From assembly GCA_963803575.1 (NCBI GenBank), contig CAWDMW010000002.1:1674001-1738000 (forward strand): a stretch of DNA of 64,000 nt, written 5' to 3'. A program made the position numbers and the translations under genes. Source of the stretch: CAWDMW01 sp963803575. Its GTDB lineage: Bacteria > Pseudomonadota > Alphaproteobacteria > Rickettsiales > UBA998. Of the stretch, positions 16,436-25,770 are shown one piece after another. Under the pieces are notes generated by a model. It was not told where the DNA came from. It searched no databases and saw nothing but the letters and a program-made list of their open reading frames with translations. Positions within the stretch are counted from its first letter, which is position 1. Each line of letters opens with the position of its first letter.

Positions 16436-16563
16436 AAATTAAAACATAAGTCATCCAAGCAAAGTGCGAACGTTTCAATACAGTCACGCACTAAATAACG
16501 TCTCAAAAAATACTGGAAACCATGTAAGAGCTTGTCCTTCTCTGCATCAGGTGGTTCATCCAT
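16436..16563 (-). pseudogene. Fragment of a small gene interrupted by the IS element
   Basis: A minus-strand frame reads MDEPPDAEKDKLLHGFQYF, then RRYLVRDCIETFALCLDDLCFNL up to the IS boundary. If the IS and one TA copy are removed in silico, the same frame continues for about 21 codons (GYSIRTHKFFSTIACVSIL...) before a stop. This suggests insertion into a small reading frame of the decayed prophage region. Its family is unknown. The stretch up to 16703 holds only short frames I cannot support. Confidence 0.3.
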
Positions 16564-16703
16564 TCAGTAGGAAAATTATCGGTTTCGATATTATCTGCTA
16601 TACAGGTAAAATACTTGATGCGCCTAAAACTCTGGTCAAAGAGCCGAAAGCACTTAGTCGGTTGAATATCTATATTTATTACTTGTTTTTTATCCATCAA
16701 CAG

Positions 16704-17649
16704 TCATCCCTTTTTCATCCAAATAATCACCCCACCATAGCTATTGCCGGTGATATCATGAATCTGTTTGAGCAGAGTCAGGCTTTGCGTGCAAAGCGGC
16801 ACGATATGCGGTGATTTCATTTTCATACGCTCGGCTGGGATGTGCCACTCCTTACTTATCCCAATTGACCTCACTCCATAGCGCACCGCGAATCTCACCG
16901 GAGTGGATGAAGGTCAGGATCAGCAGCTTGAAGGCCAACTTAGTCAGCACATTGCCGTTATAGTCGGTGTTATATTTATCCAGCTCTTTGAGGAATACGG
17001 GCAGTTGTTTCTCAGAGAGGTGCGCGAAGTTTTTGCTTTTGACTGGGCGGAGCGCACCTTTCAGGTCAGTCGTAATATCACGCTCCGCTCTTCCGGTGGC
17101 CACGCCATAGCGGAAAATCTGGCCGCAAGTCTGCATCATGCGATGCGCCAGCTCGTGCTTGCCTTCATCTTCAATCGGGCGGATGGTGGCCAGCAACTCC
17201 GGCGGAGTGATGGCTTTTATCAAGCGTGCGCCGGTGGCAGAAAACATATGCGTGTATAGCCGCCTCAGGATATTTTCGGTATGTTTGGGTTGTCAGGCGT
17301 GTTTGCGGTTCTGACGCCATTCACGTGCCAACGCCTCAAAATTATTTTCATAGTCTTTGATGCGCTCCAGCTTGGCTTTCTTTTTCTGCTCGTTCGGATC
17401 AATGCCCTGTTCCAGCTGCTTCTTTGCTTGATAGCGTTTTTCTCATGCTTCCGCCAGACTGATGTGCGGATACACACCCAGCGCCAGCCGTTTTTCTTTA
17501 TCCATAAAGCGATATTTCATCCGCCAATAGGTGCCGCCACTTTGCGTAACCTCCAGATACAATCCGCCACCATCAGCTGCTTTCTTGGCTTTGCCGACTT
17601 CCGTAGCCTCTTTGATGATGCTTTCAATCGCTTTTATGCTGAGTTTCAT
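16704..17649 (-). pseudogene. P4-type tyrosine recombinase (integrase), disrupted
   Basis: The N-terminal DUF4102 arm-binding domain is clear (KKAADGGGLYLEVTQSGGTY, YPHISLAEA). In the same frame a TGA (17443-17445) is followed by EKRYQAKKQLEQGIDPNEQ, then a second TGA (17293-17295) by QPKHTENILRRLYTHMF, the core-binding domain and the first catalytic Arg region (HSGEIRGALWSE). A +/-1 frameshift near 16852-16870 is needed to continue into EWHIPAERMKMKSPHIVPL, and the protein then breaks off before the HxxR and Tyr motifs. It is therefore non-functional. Its place 3' of tRNA-Glu, on the same strand, is the classic integration layout for this family. Confidence 0.88.
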
Positions 17650-17690
17650 AATCTCCTACCTTTCCCGCGTGTATGCAGGGTTTTGGGCAG

Positions 17691-17730
17691 ATGCCCCTAA
17701 AAGGGGGCATAATTGTTCCTCAAAAAGGAA
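17691..17730. repeat. Inverted repeats upstream of the integrase remnant
   Basis: ATGCCCC-taaaa-GGGGCAT-like palindrome at 17691-17710 and TTCCT-caaaa-AGGAA at 17716-17730. A further ATGCCCCCTTT copy starts near 17743. They lie between integrase and tRNA-Glu and could be recombinase or excisionase binding sites, or an operator; this is inference. Confidence 0.4.
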
Positions 17731-17805
17731 TTTGCCCTAAATATGCCCCCTTTAGCTCTAGTTTTGGCTAGATTTTAATGGACGGCGTTGGGCTGAGATT
17801 ACGAT

Positions 17806-17832
17806 AAAAACCCCGAGTTATCAAGGGTTTTT
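17806..17832 (-). terminator. Probable intrinsic terminator after tRNA-Glu
   Basis: On the minus strand AAAAACCC pairs with GGGTTTTT across an 11-nt loop, the T-run closing the stem, 32 nt beyond the tRNA-Glu 3' end. Confidence 0.5.
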
Positions 17833-17864
17833 GGAATTATTTGGATGTGCTTGGAAAGTAGTCC

Positions 17865-17939
17865 TGGTGACCCCTACGGGATTCGAACCCGTATTGCCGC
17901 CGTGAAAGGGCGATGTCCTAACCGTTAGACGAAGGGGCC
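17865..17939 (-). tRNA. tRNA-Glu (anticodon TTC)
   Basis: Minus-strand cloverleaf: acceptor GGCCCCT/AGGGGTC, anticodon loop CTTTCAC (TTC) on stem TCGCC/GGCGG, T-loop TTCGAAT and encoded CCA. It is the likely integration target for the adjacent integrase; no second copy of its 3' end was found in the window. Confidence 0.95.
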
Positions 17940-18105
17940 GTCATGCCGGAGGCCACACTATCCATATAATGACACTACCCGTCAAGCAAAAAAGACATGC
18001 TATTGGCAGAAAATAATGCCTTTCATCCCTTTCCTTATGGTAGTTTTATAGCATGACTTGCTAATATGAGTTTTAATAAAGACTATTTACAACAAACGGT
18101 ACATC

Positions 18106-19059
18106 ATGGCACATACGCAGCAAACAATTCAGGAAAACCTTACCACACGCGAAGCTGTTGGCATATTTCAGCGGCAGGAAGATATGCGCGCTGCAATTAA
18201 TGAGCTGGAAACCTCTGGCTTTGAACGCCGCCAGATCAGTATGCTTGGTAATGACAAAGCTGTAGCTGATTGCTTAGAAGCACATAATGTTGACAATATC
18301 GTTGAGCTGAGCAATGAACCTTCGGCTCCCCGGTCTGTAGACGTAAAAGAAGAAGAAATTGGCGTATCGCAAGGGTTATTGATTGGTGGAGGTATGCTTG
18401 CAGGCGTTGCAGCAGGAGTAATTGCAACATTTGGTGTTGCCATACCTGCTATGATTACCACAGCAGCTATTTCAGGCGTTGGAGGAACTGCCCTTGGGTC
18501 ATTCTTTGCCAAGATGCTGGGAGAAAAATATGCTGGTCACTTTGAGAAACAAATCGAACAGGGTGGCATATTGCTGTGGGTCAATGTGTGCGACGCTGAA
18601 CAGGAAAAACGTGCCTGCGATATTCTAAGGAAGCATCATGCGCAGCATGTTGAAGTCCATGACATTCAGCGATTACCAAACGATGTCGTTATTTCCAGTA
18701 TCCAGGATTACATGCTTCGTACATTAGCTGAGCTTCGCAACCAGCATAGCATTCTTCTTACGGATGACTCAATGATGTCAGACAAAATCCAGACTATTCA
18801 TGATGCTGTAGAGCATAATGAAACGTCTCATAAGGCAGAAATATCGCAAAGCAATCAAGATACGCCAGTCAAAGACACGCTTCATAAAGCCATTGCTTAC
18901 GCTGAAGATATGGCACGGGAACGGCAGCGAGTCATCGCCGAGAGTCACAATGTTGAATCAGGTGCAGAGCAAGATGCGTTAGAGCAGTATTTTGCTATTG
19001 CCAAGGATTTAAAGGATATATCGCGCAATTATACCGATAAGCTGAATTATATAGCCTGA
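18106..19059 (+). CDS. YflT/general-stress-17M-like protein with glycine-rich hydrophobic centre
   Basis: A 317-residue protein. The N-terminal 80 residues (REAVGIFQRQEDMRAAINEL, SGFERRQISMLG) fit the general stress 17M / YflT fold, which senses nothing known. A hydrophobic, glycine-rich segment (about 90-140: GLLIGGGMLAGVAAGVIATFG, GVGGTALGSFFAKMLG) resembles a membrane-inserting glycine zipper as found in these proteins. GGILLWVNVCDAEQEKRACDIL then repeats the ferredoxin-like half, followed by an Asp/Glu/His-rich helical tail (about 205-317) not typical of the family. Function unknown; a stress role is inferred from the family only. It begins 166 bp from tRNA-Glu. Confidence 0.7.
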   Translation: MAHTQQTIQENLTTREAVGIFQRQEDMRAAINELETSGFERRQISMLGNDKAVADCLEAHNVDNIVELSNEPSAPRSVDVKEEEIGVSQGLLIGGGMLAGVAAGVIATFGVAIPAMITTAAISGVGGTALGSFFAKMLGEKYAGHFEKQIEQGGILLWVNVCDAEQEKRACDILRKHHAQHVEVHDIQRLPNDVVISSIQDYMLRTLAELRNQHSILLTDDSMMSDKIQTIHDAVEHNETSHKAEISQSNQDTPVKDTLHKAIAYAEDMARERQRVIAESHNVESGAEQDALEQYFAIAKDLKDISRNYTDKLNYIA

Positions 19060-19163
19060 TATATATACCAACCACGCACCGAGTTGCGGATTCGACCATA
19101 CCGTAATGTCCTGAAGATGTTATGCTTGCTATTTCAGCACCAACGCTGTAGCACAATGATGTT

Positions 19164-20192
19164 ATGATTTTATGGTTCTATACATTCATTCTCAGCCTGT
19201 CAGCCTTTGCCTTTAGTGCTGCTGGGTCATGGGTAATGCGAGCAGTTGGCACCACACTGATGGCACCACGCACCCCTAATACCCGAGATAACCACACGGC
19301 TCCTGTGCCCAAAGGCGGTGGGTTAGCGATTATGATTGCTGTCATCAGCTTCTTACTAGTGGCCGGGGTTAATGCGGCTATTATCTGGGCAATATTGGTA
19401 CTCACGATTATATCTTTCATAGATGATTGCGGTAGCATGTCTGCTTTGTGGCGTCTCATAACCCATATCGTCTCTGCCTATATCATTGTATCTGCGCTGG
19501 ACGTGCGACTATTAGACGAATGGATGGTTGCGCCTGCTGAATCAGCTCTATGGGTGATAGTGCTGGTGTGGGGTATGAATCTGTATAATTTCATGGATGG
19601 TATTGATGGCATTACCAGCGTGCAAACGATGATGATCTGTTTTGGTATTATCACAATGACACTACTTGTACCTGCACTACCCAACGCATTTGCTTATGAT
19701 AGCATTATCATCGTGTCAGCGGTGCTGGGATTTTGGTATTTTAATCGTCATCCGGCTACACTCTTTATGGGTGACAGTGGAAGCATTCCGTTGGGTGCTT
19801 TAATGGGATGGCTATTACTGAGTTTAGCAGCAGAAGGATACGCCCACGCAGCACTGATACTACCCTCTTACTATCTGGTTGATTCAGGATTAACATTACT
19901 CATACGTGTTGTGACATTGCAAAAGATATGGCGGGCACATTCTTCACATGCTTATCAGCGTTTTGTCAGAGGCAACCGTTCACATAATACGGCGCTCTTA
20001 TGGATCATGCTGCATAACGTGGCAATGCTGGCATTGATCTACGTGACTATTATGTTTCCTACCTATGCATGGCAAGCCGTATGGTTGGCTTATGGATCGG
20101 CATTACTCTTATATAGTGTATTCATGCTGTGGCCACCCAAACGTATCACAACAGAGCAAGATGTGATTCCACCCGTCCATGCGATATCCTAA
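19164..20192 (+). CDS. Undecaprenyl-phosphate sugar-1-phosphate transferase (MraY/WecA-like, GT4)
   Basis: Integral membrane enzyme that transfers a HexNAc-1-phosphate from a UDP-sugar to undecaprenyl phosphate, starting a surface glycan. The 342-residue protein has about ten hydrophobic helices and the family motifs: PVPKGGGLAI, ISFIDD (Mg site), NLYNFMDGIDGI (catalytic loop), and RHPATLFMGDSGSIPLGALM, then the cytosolic loop RAHSSHAYQRFV with its basic/His residues. It overlaps the following dehydratase gene by 14 nt, so the two likely act together on the same sugar. This is probably O-antigen or capsule initiation, not MraY, since no mur genes are near. Confidence 0.87.
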   Translation: MILWFYTFILSLSAFAFSAAGSWVMRAVGTTLMAPRTPNTRDNHTAPVPKGGGLAIMIAVISFLLVAGVNAAIIWAILVLTIISFIDDCGSMSALWRLITHIVSAYIIVSALDVRLLDEWMVAPAESALWVIVLVWGMNLYNFMDGIDGITSVQTMMICFGIITMTLLVPALPNAFAYDSIIIVSAVLGFWYFNRHPATLFMGDSGSIPLGALMGWLLLSLAAEGYAHAALILPSYYLVDSGLTLLIRVVTLQKIWRAHSSHAYQRFVRGNRSHNTALLWIMLHNVAMLALIYVTIMFPTYAWQAVWLAYGSALLLYSVFMLWPPKRITTEQDVIPPVHAIS

Positions 20193-22053
20193 ACGCTCAC
20201 TCGTTGCTGCCATTCATGATATGGTTGCAGCAGCCATCAGTTTGCCTTTGGCGCTCTATTTGCGCTTAGGTGACGCTGCATGGTATATGGCTGCACCTTA
20301 CTTTATGCAAAACATGGTGGTGTTTGTCTGCTGCTTTATGTTGTGTATGTATACATTTCGCTTGCAACGCGAAGTCTGGCGCTACGTCTCGATTAATGAA
20401 CTCACCACGCTTGCCAAAGTGGTGACCATAAGCATTATCCTAACCTACGCTATTTTATTTTTCACTCAACGACTGGAAAATGTACCGCGCTCGCTACCCA
20501 TTTTGCACTGGCTAATCCTTGGCGCGTCGCTGAGCATCCCACGTGTAATGTACCGATTACTGAGAGAGTCAGGCAAACGCTTACCCCATGCGTATGATAC
20601 ACCCCGCGTGCATGTGCTGCTGGCAGGTGCTAATAATCAGGCAGATAGTTTTATCCGTAACCTGCAACGTCAGGGCAATCACCCTTACTATGTGGTTGGA
20701 ATAATTGACCAGAAAGAAACACGCCATGGCCGCACGTTACGTGGCGTACCAATTTATTCTGGAGAAGATCGCCTGAAAAAAGCGTTATTGCGGTTAGAGC
20801 GACGAGGTCGAAAACCACAGCGACTAATCCTGACCGAAGATTATATGGATAATGATGCCGCCCAACCTCTTTTAACGCTATGCGAATCAGAAGGTATTGG
20901 ACTAGCGCATTTGCCACCAGTGATTGATTTGCATGATGGCATAACAGATAGCGATATTCGCCCTGTTGCCATTGAGGATTTGCTTGGGCGTTCACAAAGC
21001 ACCCATGATTGCGAATCTATGCGTCAGTTAATTTCACAAGGTGTTGTACTGGTGACGGGGGCTGGCGGCTCCATTGGCAGCGAACTGGTGAGACAAATTG
21101 CCAGCTACTCCCCAAAACAACTTATTTTGCTGGAGCAAAGCGAATATAATCTCTACCAGATTGATAAAGAGTTACAAACGCACTTCCCTGACATTGACCG
21201 TGAAGCGTTATTGTGTGACGTGCGAGACACTATACATATTGAAGCGATCTTTTCGCGCGTAAAGCCAACCATTGTGTTTCATGCAGCCGCCTTGAAGCAT
21301 GTCCCTTTGGCCGAGTTAAACCCGCAGGAAACCATCCTGACTAATGTGTTTGGTACACGCAACCTTGTGCAGGCCGCTGGCAAAGCGAATGTCCACGCCG
21401 TTGTGTTGGTATCTACAGATAAAGCTGTTCACCCAGCCAATATTATGGGTGCCAGCAAACGACTGGCTGAACACGTATGTATGGCAGCGGCAGCGGCTTT
21501 TCCAAACATGCATATGGTAGCGGTGCGCTTTGGTAACGTGCTTGGTTCAACCGGATCTGTTGTACCACTCTTTTATGAACAGCTCAAAGCGCGCAAACCC
21601 CTGACGGTTACACACCCTGATATGGAACGATACTTCATGACCATTCGTGAAGCAGCCGGACTTGTGATACAAGCAGCAGCACTTTCAGATACGGGACGCT
21701 CGCTGTATATTCTGGATATGGGCAAGCCCATCAAAATCGTTAAACTGGCAGAACAAATGATTTTGCTTGCGGGCTATAAACCCTACGAAGAAATCCCTAT
21801 CAACTTCACAGGACTTCGTACAGGCGAAAAACTTACGGAAGAACTTATTTACGCAGATGAACATCTACAGCAAACCATGCATCCTCGTATTCGAAAGTCT
21901 CAACAACCCATGCAGCTAACACTGGACAATGAAGCACTTTCTTCGCTAGAAACATTATGCCATACATATGACCACATACCTGACACTGTAACCATACGCA
22001 CTATGTTGCAAAAGCTGGTGCCTGAATATCAACCCCTTACTAAAGAGCTATAA
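20179..22053 (+). CDS. UDP-N-acetylglucosamine 4,6-dehydratase, membrane type (WbpM/FlaA1/CapD)
   Basis: Extended SDR enzyme that makes the 4-keto-6-deoxy intermediate for UDP-QuiNAc, FucNAc or bacillosamine. The 624-residue protein has four N-terminal membrane helices (about 10-115), a CoA-binding-like Rossmann domain (VHVLLAGANNQADSFIRNLQ), and the catalytic SDR domain starting LVTGAGGSIGSELVRQI (about 290). STDKAVHPANIMGASKR holds the Thr-Asp-Lys and Met/Lys active-site region used in place of the usual Tyr in WbpM types. The C-terminal FTGLRTGEKLTEELIY is family-typical. Overlap with the upstream transferase gene links it to lipid-linked glycan initiation. Confidence 0.93.
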   Translation: MRYPKRSLVAAIHDMVAAAISLPLALYLRLGDAAWYMAAPYFMQNMVVFVCCFMLCMYTFRLQREVWRYVSINELTTLAKVVTISIILTYAILFFTQRLENVPRSLPILHWLILGASLSIPRVMYRLLRESGKRLPHAYDTPRVHVLLAGANNQADSFIRNLQRQGNHPYYVVGIIDQKETRHGRTLRGVPIYSGEDRLKKALLRLERRGRKPQRLILTEDYMDNDAAQPLLTLCESEGIGLAHLPPVIDLHDGITDSDIRPVAIEDLLGRSQSTHDCESMRQLISQGVVLVTGAGGSIGSELVRQIASYSPKQLILLEQSEYNLYQIDKELQTHFPDIDREALLCDVRDTIHIEAIFSRVKPTIVFHAAALKHVPLAELNPQETILTNVFGTRNLVQAAGKANVHAVVLVSTDKAVHPANIMGASKRLAEHVCMAAAAAFPNMHMVAVRFGNVLGSTGSVVPLFYEQLKARKPLTVTHPDMERYFMTIREAAGLVIQAAALSDTGRSLYILDMGKPIKIVKLAEQMILLAGYKPYEEIPINFTGLRTGEKLTEELIYADEHLQQTMHPRIRKSQQPMQLTLDNEALSSLETLCHTYDHIPDTVTIRTMLQKLVPEYQPLTKEL

Positions 22054-22059
22054 CCCCCT

Positions 22060-23619
22060 ATGACGTCCCCTTCCCCCATCCGTACTGTTCTTGTTTCTGT
22101 ATCTGATAAAACCGGTATTGTGGCATTTTGTCGTCATTTGCTCGGAAAACATCATGTTCGGATTCTCTCAACGGGTGGCACGGCATCATTGCTGAAAACA
22201 GAAGGATTAACTGTGCAGGATGTGAGCGACTATACAGGATTTCCAGAAATGATGGATGGCCGGGTAAAAACATTGCATCCTTCTGTGCATGGCGGCATTC
22301 TGGCGCGTCGTGACCATACAGGTGACACGGATGCAATGCAGACACACAACATCACCGCCATTGATATGGTAGTGGTGAATCTCTATCCGTTTGAAGCAAC
22401 GGTTGCTCGGGGGGCGGATACAGCCGACATTATCGAGAATATTGATATTGGAGGGCCAGCCATGATTCGGGCAGCCGCTAAAAACCATGCTGATGTCGCT
22501 ATTGTCACTAGTCATGAAGATTACTCACAGATTATGAGCGAGATGGACGCGCATAAAGGCGCACTCACCCAGGATACACGCACGCACCTAGCCGCTAAAG
22601 CATATGCCCACACTGCCCATTATGATGCAGCCATTAGCAAATGGTTTGCTACCCATACGCAAGATCCATTCCCTGCTACGCTGAGCTTACCCATGCAACG
22701 CAGTCAGTCGCTGCGTTATGGCGAGAATCCACACCAGCAAGCCGCTTTCTATGGCTCTGATGCACAGCAAGGCACGCTGGCCGACGCACAGCAATTACAT
22801 GGCAAAGAGCTAAGCTTCAATAATATCAACGATACAGATGCTGCATGGAAGTTAGTTTGCGAGTTTGACCAGCCTGCTATAGCCATCATCAAACATGCAA
22901 ACCCATGTGGTGTTGCGGTGGCTGATACGCTAGATTCTGCATATAAGCGTGCGTTTGCCTGCGATCCGCAAAGCGCGTATGGAGGCATCATCGCAGCCAA
23001 CCAACCATTTGATGAAGCAACCGCCACTGCCTTATCCGCACAATTTGCTGAAGTGGTCATCGCACCTTCTTACAGCCCTGAAGCACTAGCATTGCTAAGC
23101 AAGAAAAAGAACCTACGCATCTTATGCACTAATAATGCATTATTACCCTCCTCTTCCATGCCCGATATTCGCAGCATTAGCGGGGGTTATCTTGTGCAGG
23201 ATCAGGATGCATGTGTTTTTTCACAAGAACCCGCTACCATCTCCAAGCGTCAGCCAGCCAGCCAGGAAGTGCAGGATATGAAACTGGCCTTTACTATTGC
23301 CAAGCACGTAAAATCTAACGCCATCGTCCTTGCAAAAGACGGCGCTGCCATTGGCATTGGGGCAGGACAAATGAGCCGCGTGGATAGTGTCCGCATTGCT
23401 TGCCAAAAAGCTCAAACGGCAGGGTTAGATACGAACGGATGTGCGATGGCGTCTGATGCATTTTTTCCATTCGATGATAATATTCATCAGGCAGCTAAAG
23501 CAGGTGTCACCGCCATTATTCAGCCGGGTGGTTCCATCCGTGACGATGAAGTGGTTGCAGCAGCCGATAGCTACGACATGGCACTTATGACCACTGGCAT
23601 CCGGCATTTCCGGCACTAA
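22060..23619 (+). CDS. purH: Bifunctional AICAR formyltransferase / IMP cyclohydrolase
   Basis: Catalyses the last two steps of IMP synthesis. The N-terminal MGS-like IMP cyclohydrolase domain shows VSDKTGIVAFCRHL, LSTGGTA, VSDYTGFPEMMDGRVKTLHP and NLYPFEATV. The C-terminal transformylase domain has LRYGENPHQQAAFY, the catalytic KHANPCGVAVAD, SDAFFPFDDNIHQAA and IQPGGSIRDDEVV. Length (519) is normal. It starts 6 nt after the dehydratase stop and is followed after 5 nt by recG, so all may share one transcript although they are unrelated in function. Confidence 0.97.
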   Translation: MTSPSPIRTVLVSVSDKTGIVAFCRHLLGKHHVRILSTGGTASLLKTEGLTVQDVSDYTGFPEMMDGRVKTLHPSVHGGILARRDHTGDTDAMQTHNITAIDMVVVNLYPFEATVARGADTADIIENIDIGGPAMIRAAAKNHADVAIVTSHEDYSQIMSEMDAHKGALTQDTRTHLAAKAYAHTAHYDAAISKWFATHTQDPFPATLSLPMQRSQSLRYGENPHQQAAFYGSDAQQGTLADAQQLHGKELSFNNINDTDAAWKLVCEFDQPAIAIIKHANPCGVAVADTLDSAYKRAFACDPQSAYGGIIAANQPFDEATATALSAQFAEVVIAPSYSPEALALLSKKKNLRILCTNNALLPSSSMPDIRSISGGYLVQDQDACVFSQEPATISKRQPASQEVQDMKLAFTIAKHVKSNAIVLAKDGAAIGIGAGQMSRVDSVRIACQKAQTAGLDTNGCAMASDAFFPFDDNIHQAAKAGVTAIIQPGGSIRDDEVVAAADSYDMALMTTGIRHFRH

Positions 23620-23624
23620 GCTGC

Positions 23625-25754
23625 ATGGAATTTCTGCGCTATGTCACACGCCGTGTGTCGCTGCATAAAGGTATTGGCGAAGCACACGCGCAACGACTTA
23701 GCCAGTATATTGGCCGGTATAAGAAGCGGCAGGATTATCAGGCCATCATACGCGACATGCTGTTTCATGTGCCTTATGACTATATTGACCGCCGCCACAT
23801 AACTCCCCTGTCACAGGCACGCGAGGGTATCGTCACCTGCAGTGTGTCTGTGGTGAAACATTTCCCCTCATCACGCCGCCACACAGGAGGGTTTACGCCT
23901 TACCGCATTCAATGCGATGATGACACAGGCAGCATGATGCTGGTATTCTTCCGTACTCACCCAACACAGATGCAAAAGCAGGCACCGGAAGGCGCAAATC
24001 TGATTATCAGCGGTGAGTTACAGCGCTATGATGGCATCTGGCAGATGACGCATCCAGACGTTATGGAACCCGTGGATAATGCAGATGAAGTGTGCCGTTT
24101 GGATGGTGTATATGCAACAACAGAACAGATTTCACGCAAATTAATGGCGAAATGGATTCACAGTATGGTGGATGCCATGCCTAAACCTGAGGAATGGCTG
24201 CTGCAGTCCACCGTGCAGCATCATCACTGGCCGGATTTTCAGCAAGCCTTGCGTGATCTGCATCTTCCCCATGATCGCTCAGACATTCAACGCGCACAGG
24301 CAAGGCTGGTCTATGATGAAGCTGTTGCGCACCAGTTAGTGATGCAGTTACTACGCCAGACGCAACAACGTCAGCCCGGTATCACGCTGCATTTACGCAG
24401 GCAGACGGACATTGAAGCCTTTATCGCTAAGCTGCCCTTTACACTTACAGAAGGTCAGCAACAGGTACTGGATGACATAGATAGCGATATACGATCAGGA
24501 CAACGCATGTTACGCCTGCTTCAGGGCGATGTTGGTGCAGGCAAAACCATTATTGCATTGCTCGCCATGCTGGCTGCCACCAAGGTCGGGCATCAGGCCG
24601 CATTAATGGCACCTACAGAAATTCTTGCACGCCAGCATATGCAGTCCATTGATGCACTGCTTGGCCTGATTGAGGTGCCCGTCATTTTTCTGGCAGGAAG
24701 CCTGACAATCGCGCAACGTGAGCAGGTACGTGAGCAGATACGCACCTGCTCTCCTGCCATGATTATCGGCACCCACGCCTTATTTCAGGAAGGTGTAGAA
24801 TTTGCCAGTTTGGGGATGGTGGTTATTGACGAACAACATCGCTTCGGTGTAGCGCAACGGCTGGCCATGGGAGAAAAAGCGATCAAGCAACATGGTATGG
24901 CACCCCATATGTTGCTCATGACAGCCACCCCCATTCCGCGCAGTCTGGCCATGACCGCTTATGGTGATATGGACGTCTCGAAATTACACCAAAAACCTGC
25001 CGGACGTCAGGAAATCGACACACGCGCCATGCCATTGGAAAAATTAGACGCCTTACTGCAAGGTGTAGCCCGCGCTATAGAGCAGGGAGATAAACTGTAC
25101 TGGATATGTCCGCTGGTGGAAGAAAGCATCTCTGGCAATGAACATGTAGCATCACTTCAAGCGGCACAGGCGCGTTATCAGGCTTTACAGTTACTGTTTC
25201 CAGACAATGTCGGGCTGGTGCATGGTAAAATGCCCATGGCTGAACGAGAAACAGTAATGCAGGATTTTTTATGTAGCCGGATACAGATTCTGGTGGCAAC
25301 AACCGTAGTGGAAGTAGGAGTGAATGTACCAGACGCCACCATTATGGTGATTGAAAACGCCGAGCGTTTCGGATTGGCACAATTACACCAGCTACGTGGT
25401 CGGGTTGGGCGCAGCGATAAAGCCTCACGCTGCATCCTGCTCTACAGTGCCAATTGTTCCAAAACTGCGCAATCTCGCTTAAAAACCATGCGCGAAACCA
25501 ATGATGGCTTTGTCATTGCAGAAGCTGATATGGAATTGCGTGGCAGCGGCGACTTACTAGGCACCAAACAAACGGGCATACCTGAGTATCATTTTCTGGA
25601 TTTGGAACATAACACGGACGTGATTGCGTCTGCGCAACAGGAAGCAAGCATCATTTTGCATAAACACGCTAAAACACCTCAACATGACACCATCAAGACA
25701 TTACTCAAACTCTTTGATCTGGATGATGCCACACGTTACCTGCAATCAGGGTAA
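23625..25754 (+). CDS. recG: ATP-dependent DNA helicase RecG
   Basis: Branch-migrating helicase that regresses stalled forks. The 709-residue protein has the N-terminal wedge/OB domain (about 60-165), then superfamily 2 motifs: LTEGQQQVLDDI (Q-like), Walker A GDVGAGKT (about residue 300), MAPTEILARQH (Ia), VVIDEQHRFG (DExH, here DEQH), LLMTATPIPRSL (III), VVEVGVNVPDATIMVIENAE (V) and QLRGRVGRSD (VI), and the TRG region with GTKQTGIPEYHF. It is of normal length and runs 5 nt behind purH. Confidence 0.97.
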   Translation: MEFLRYVTRRVSLHKGIGEAHAQRLSQYIGRYKKRQDYQAIIRDMLFHVPYDYIDRRHITPLSQAREGIVTCSVSVVKHFPSSRRHTGGFTPYRIQCDDDTGSMMLVFFRTHPTQMQKQAPEGANLIISGELQRYDGIWQMTHPDVMEPVDNADEVCRLDGVYATTEQISRKLMAKWIHSMVDAMPKPEEWLLQSTVQHHHWPDFQQALRDLHLPHDRSDIQRAQARLVYDEAVAHQLVMQLLRQTQQRQPGITLHLRRQTDIEAFIAKLPFTLTEGQQQVLDDIDSDIRSGQRMLRLLQGDVGAGKTIIALLAMLAATKVGHQAALMAPTEILARQHMQSIDALLGLIEVPVIFLAGSLTIAQREQVREQIRTCSPAMIIGTHALFQEGVEFASLGMVVIDEQHRFGVAQRLAMGEKAIKQHGMAPHMLLMTATPIPRSLAMTAYGDMDVSKLHQKPAGRQEIDTRAMPLEKLDALLQGVARAIEQGDKLYWICPLVEESISGNEHVASLQAAQARYQALQLLFPDNVGLVHGKMPMAERETVMQDFLCSRIQILVATTVVEVGVNVPDATIMVIENAERFGLAQLHQLRGRVGRSDKASRCILLYSANCSKTAQSRLKTMRETNDGFVIAEADMELRGSGDLLGTKQTGIPEYHFLDLEHNTDVIASAQQEASIILHKHAKTPQHDTIKTLLKLFDLDDATRYLQSG

Positions 25755-25770
25755 GTCAACATCAAGACAA

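Noticed and set aside
17293..17445. UGA recoding as tryptophan, suggested by in-frame TGA codons in the integrase.
   Set aside because: Several neighbouring genes end in TGA within ATGA or GTGA overlaps and are of correct length, so UGA is a stop here. The integrase also carries a frameshift and truncation.
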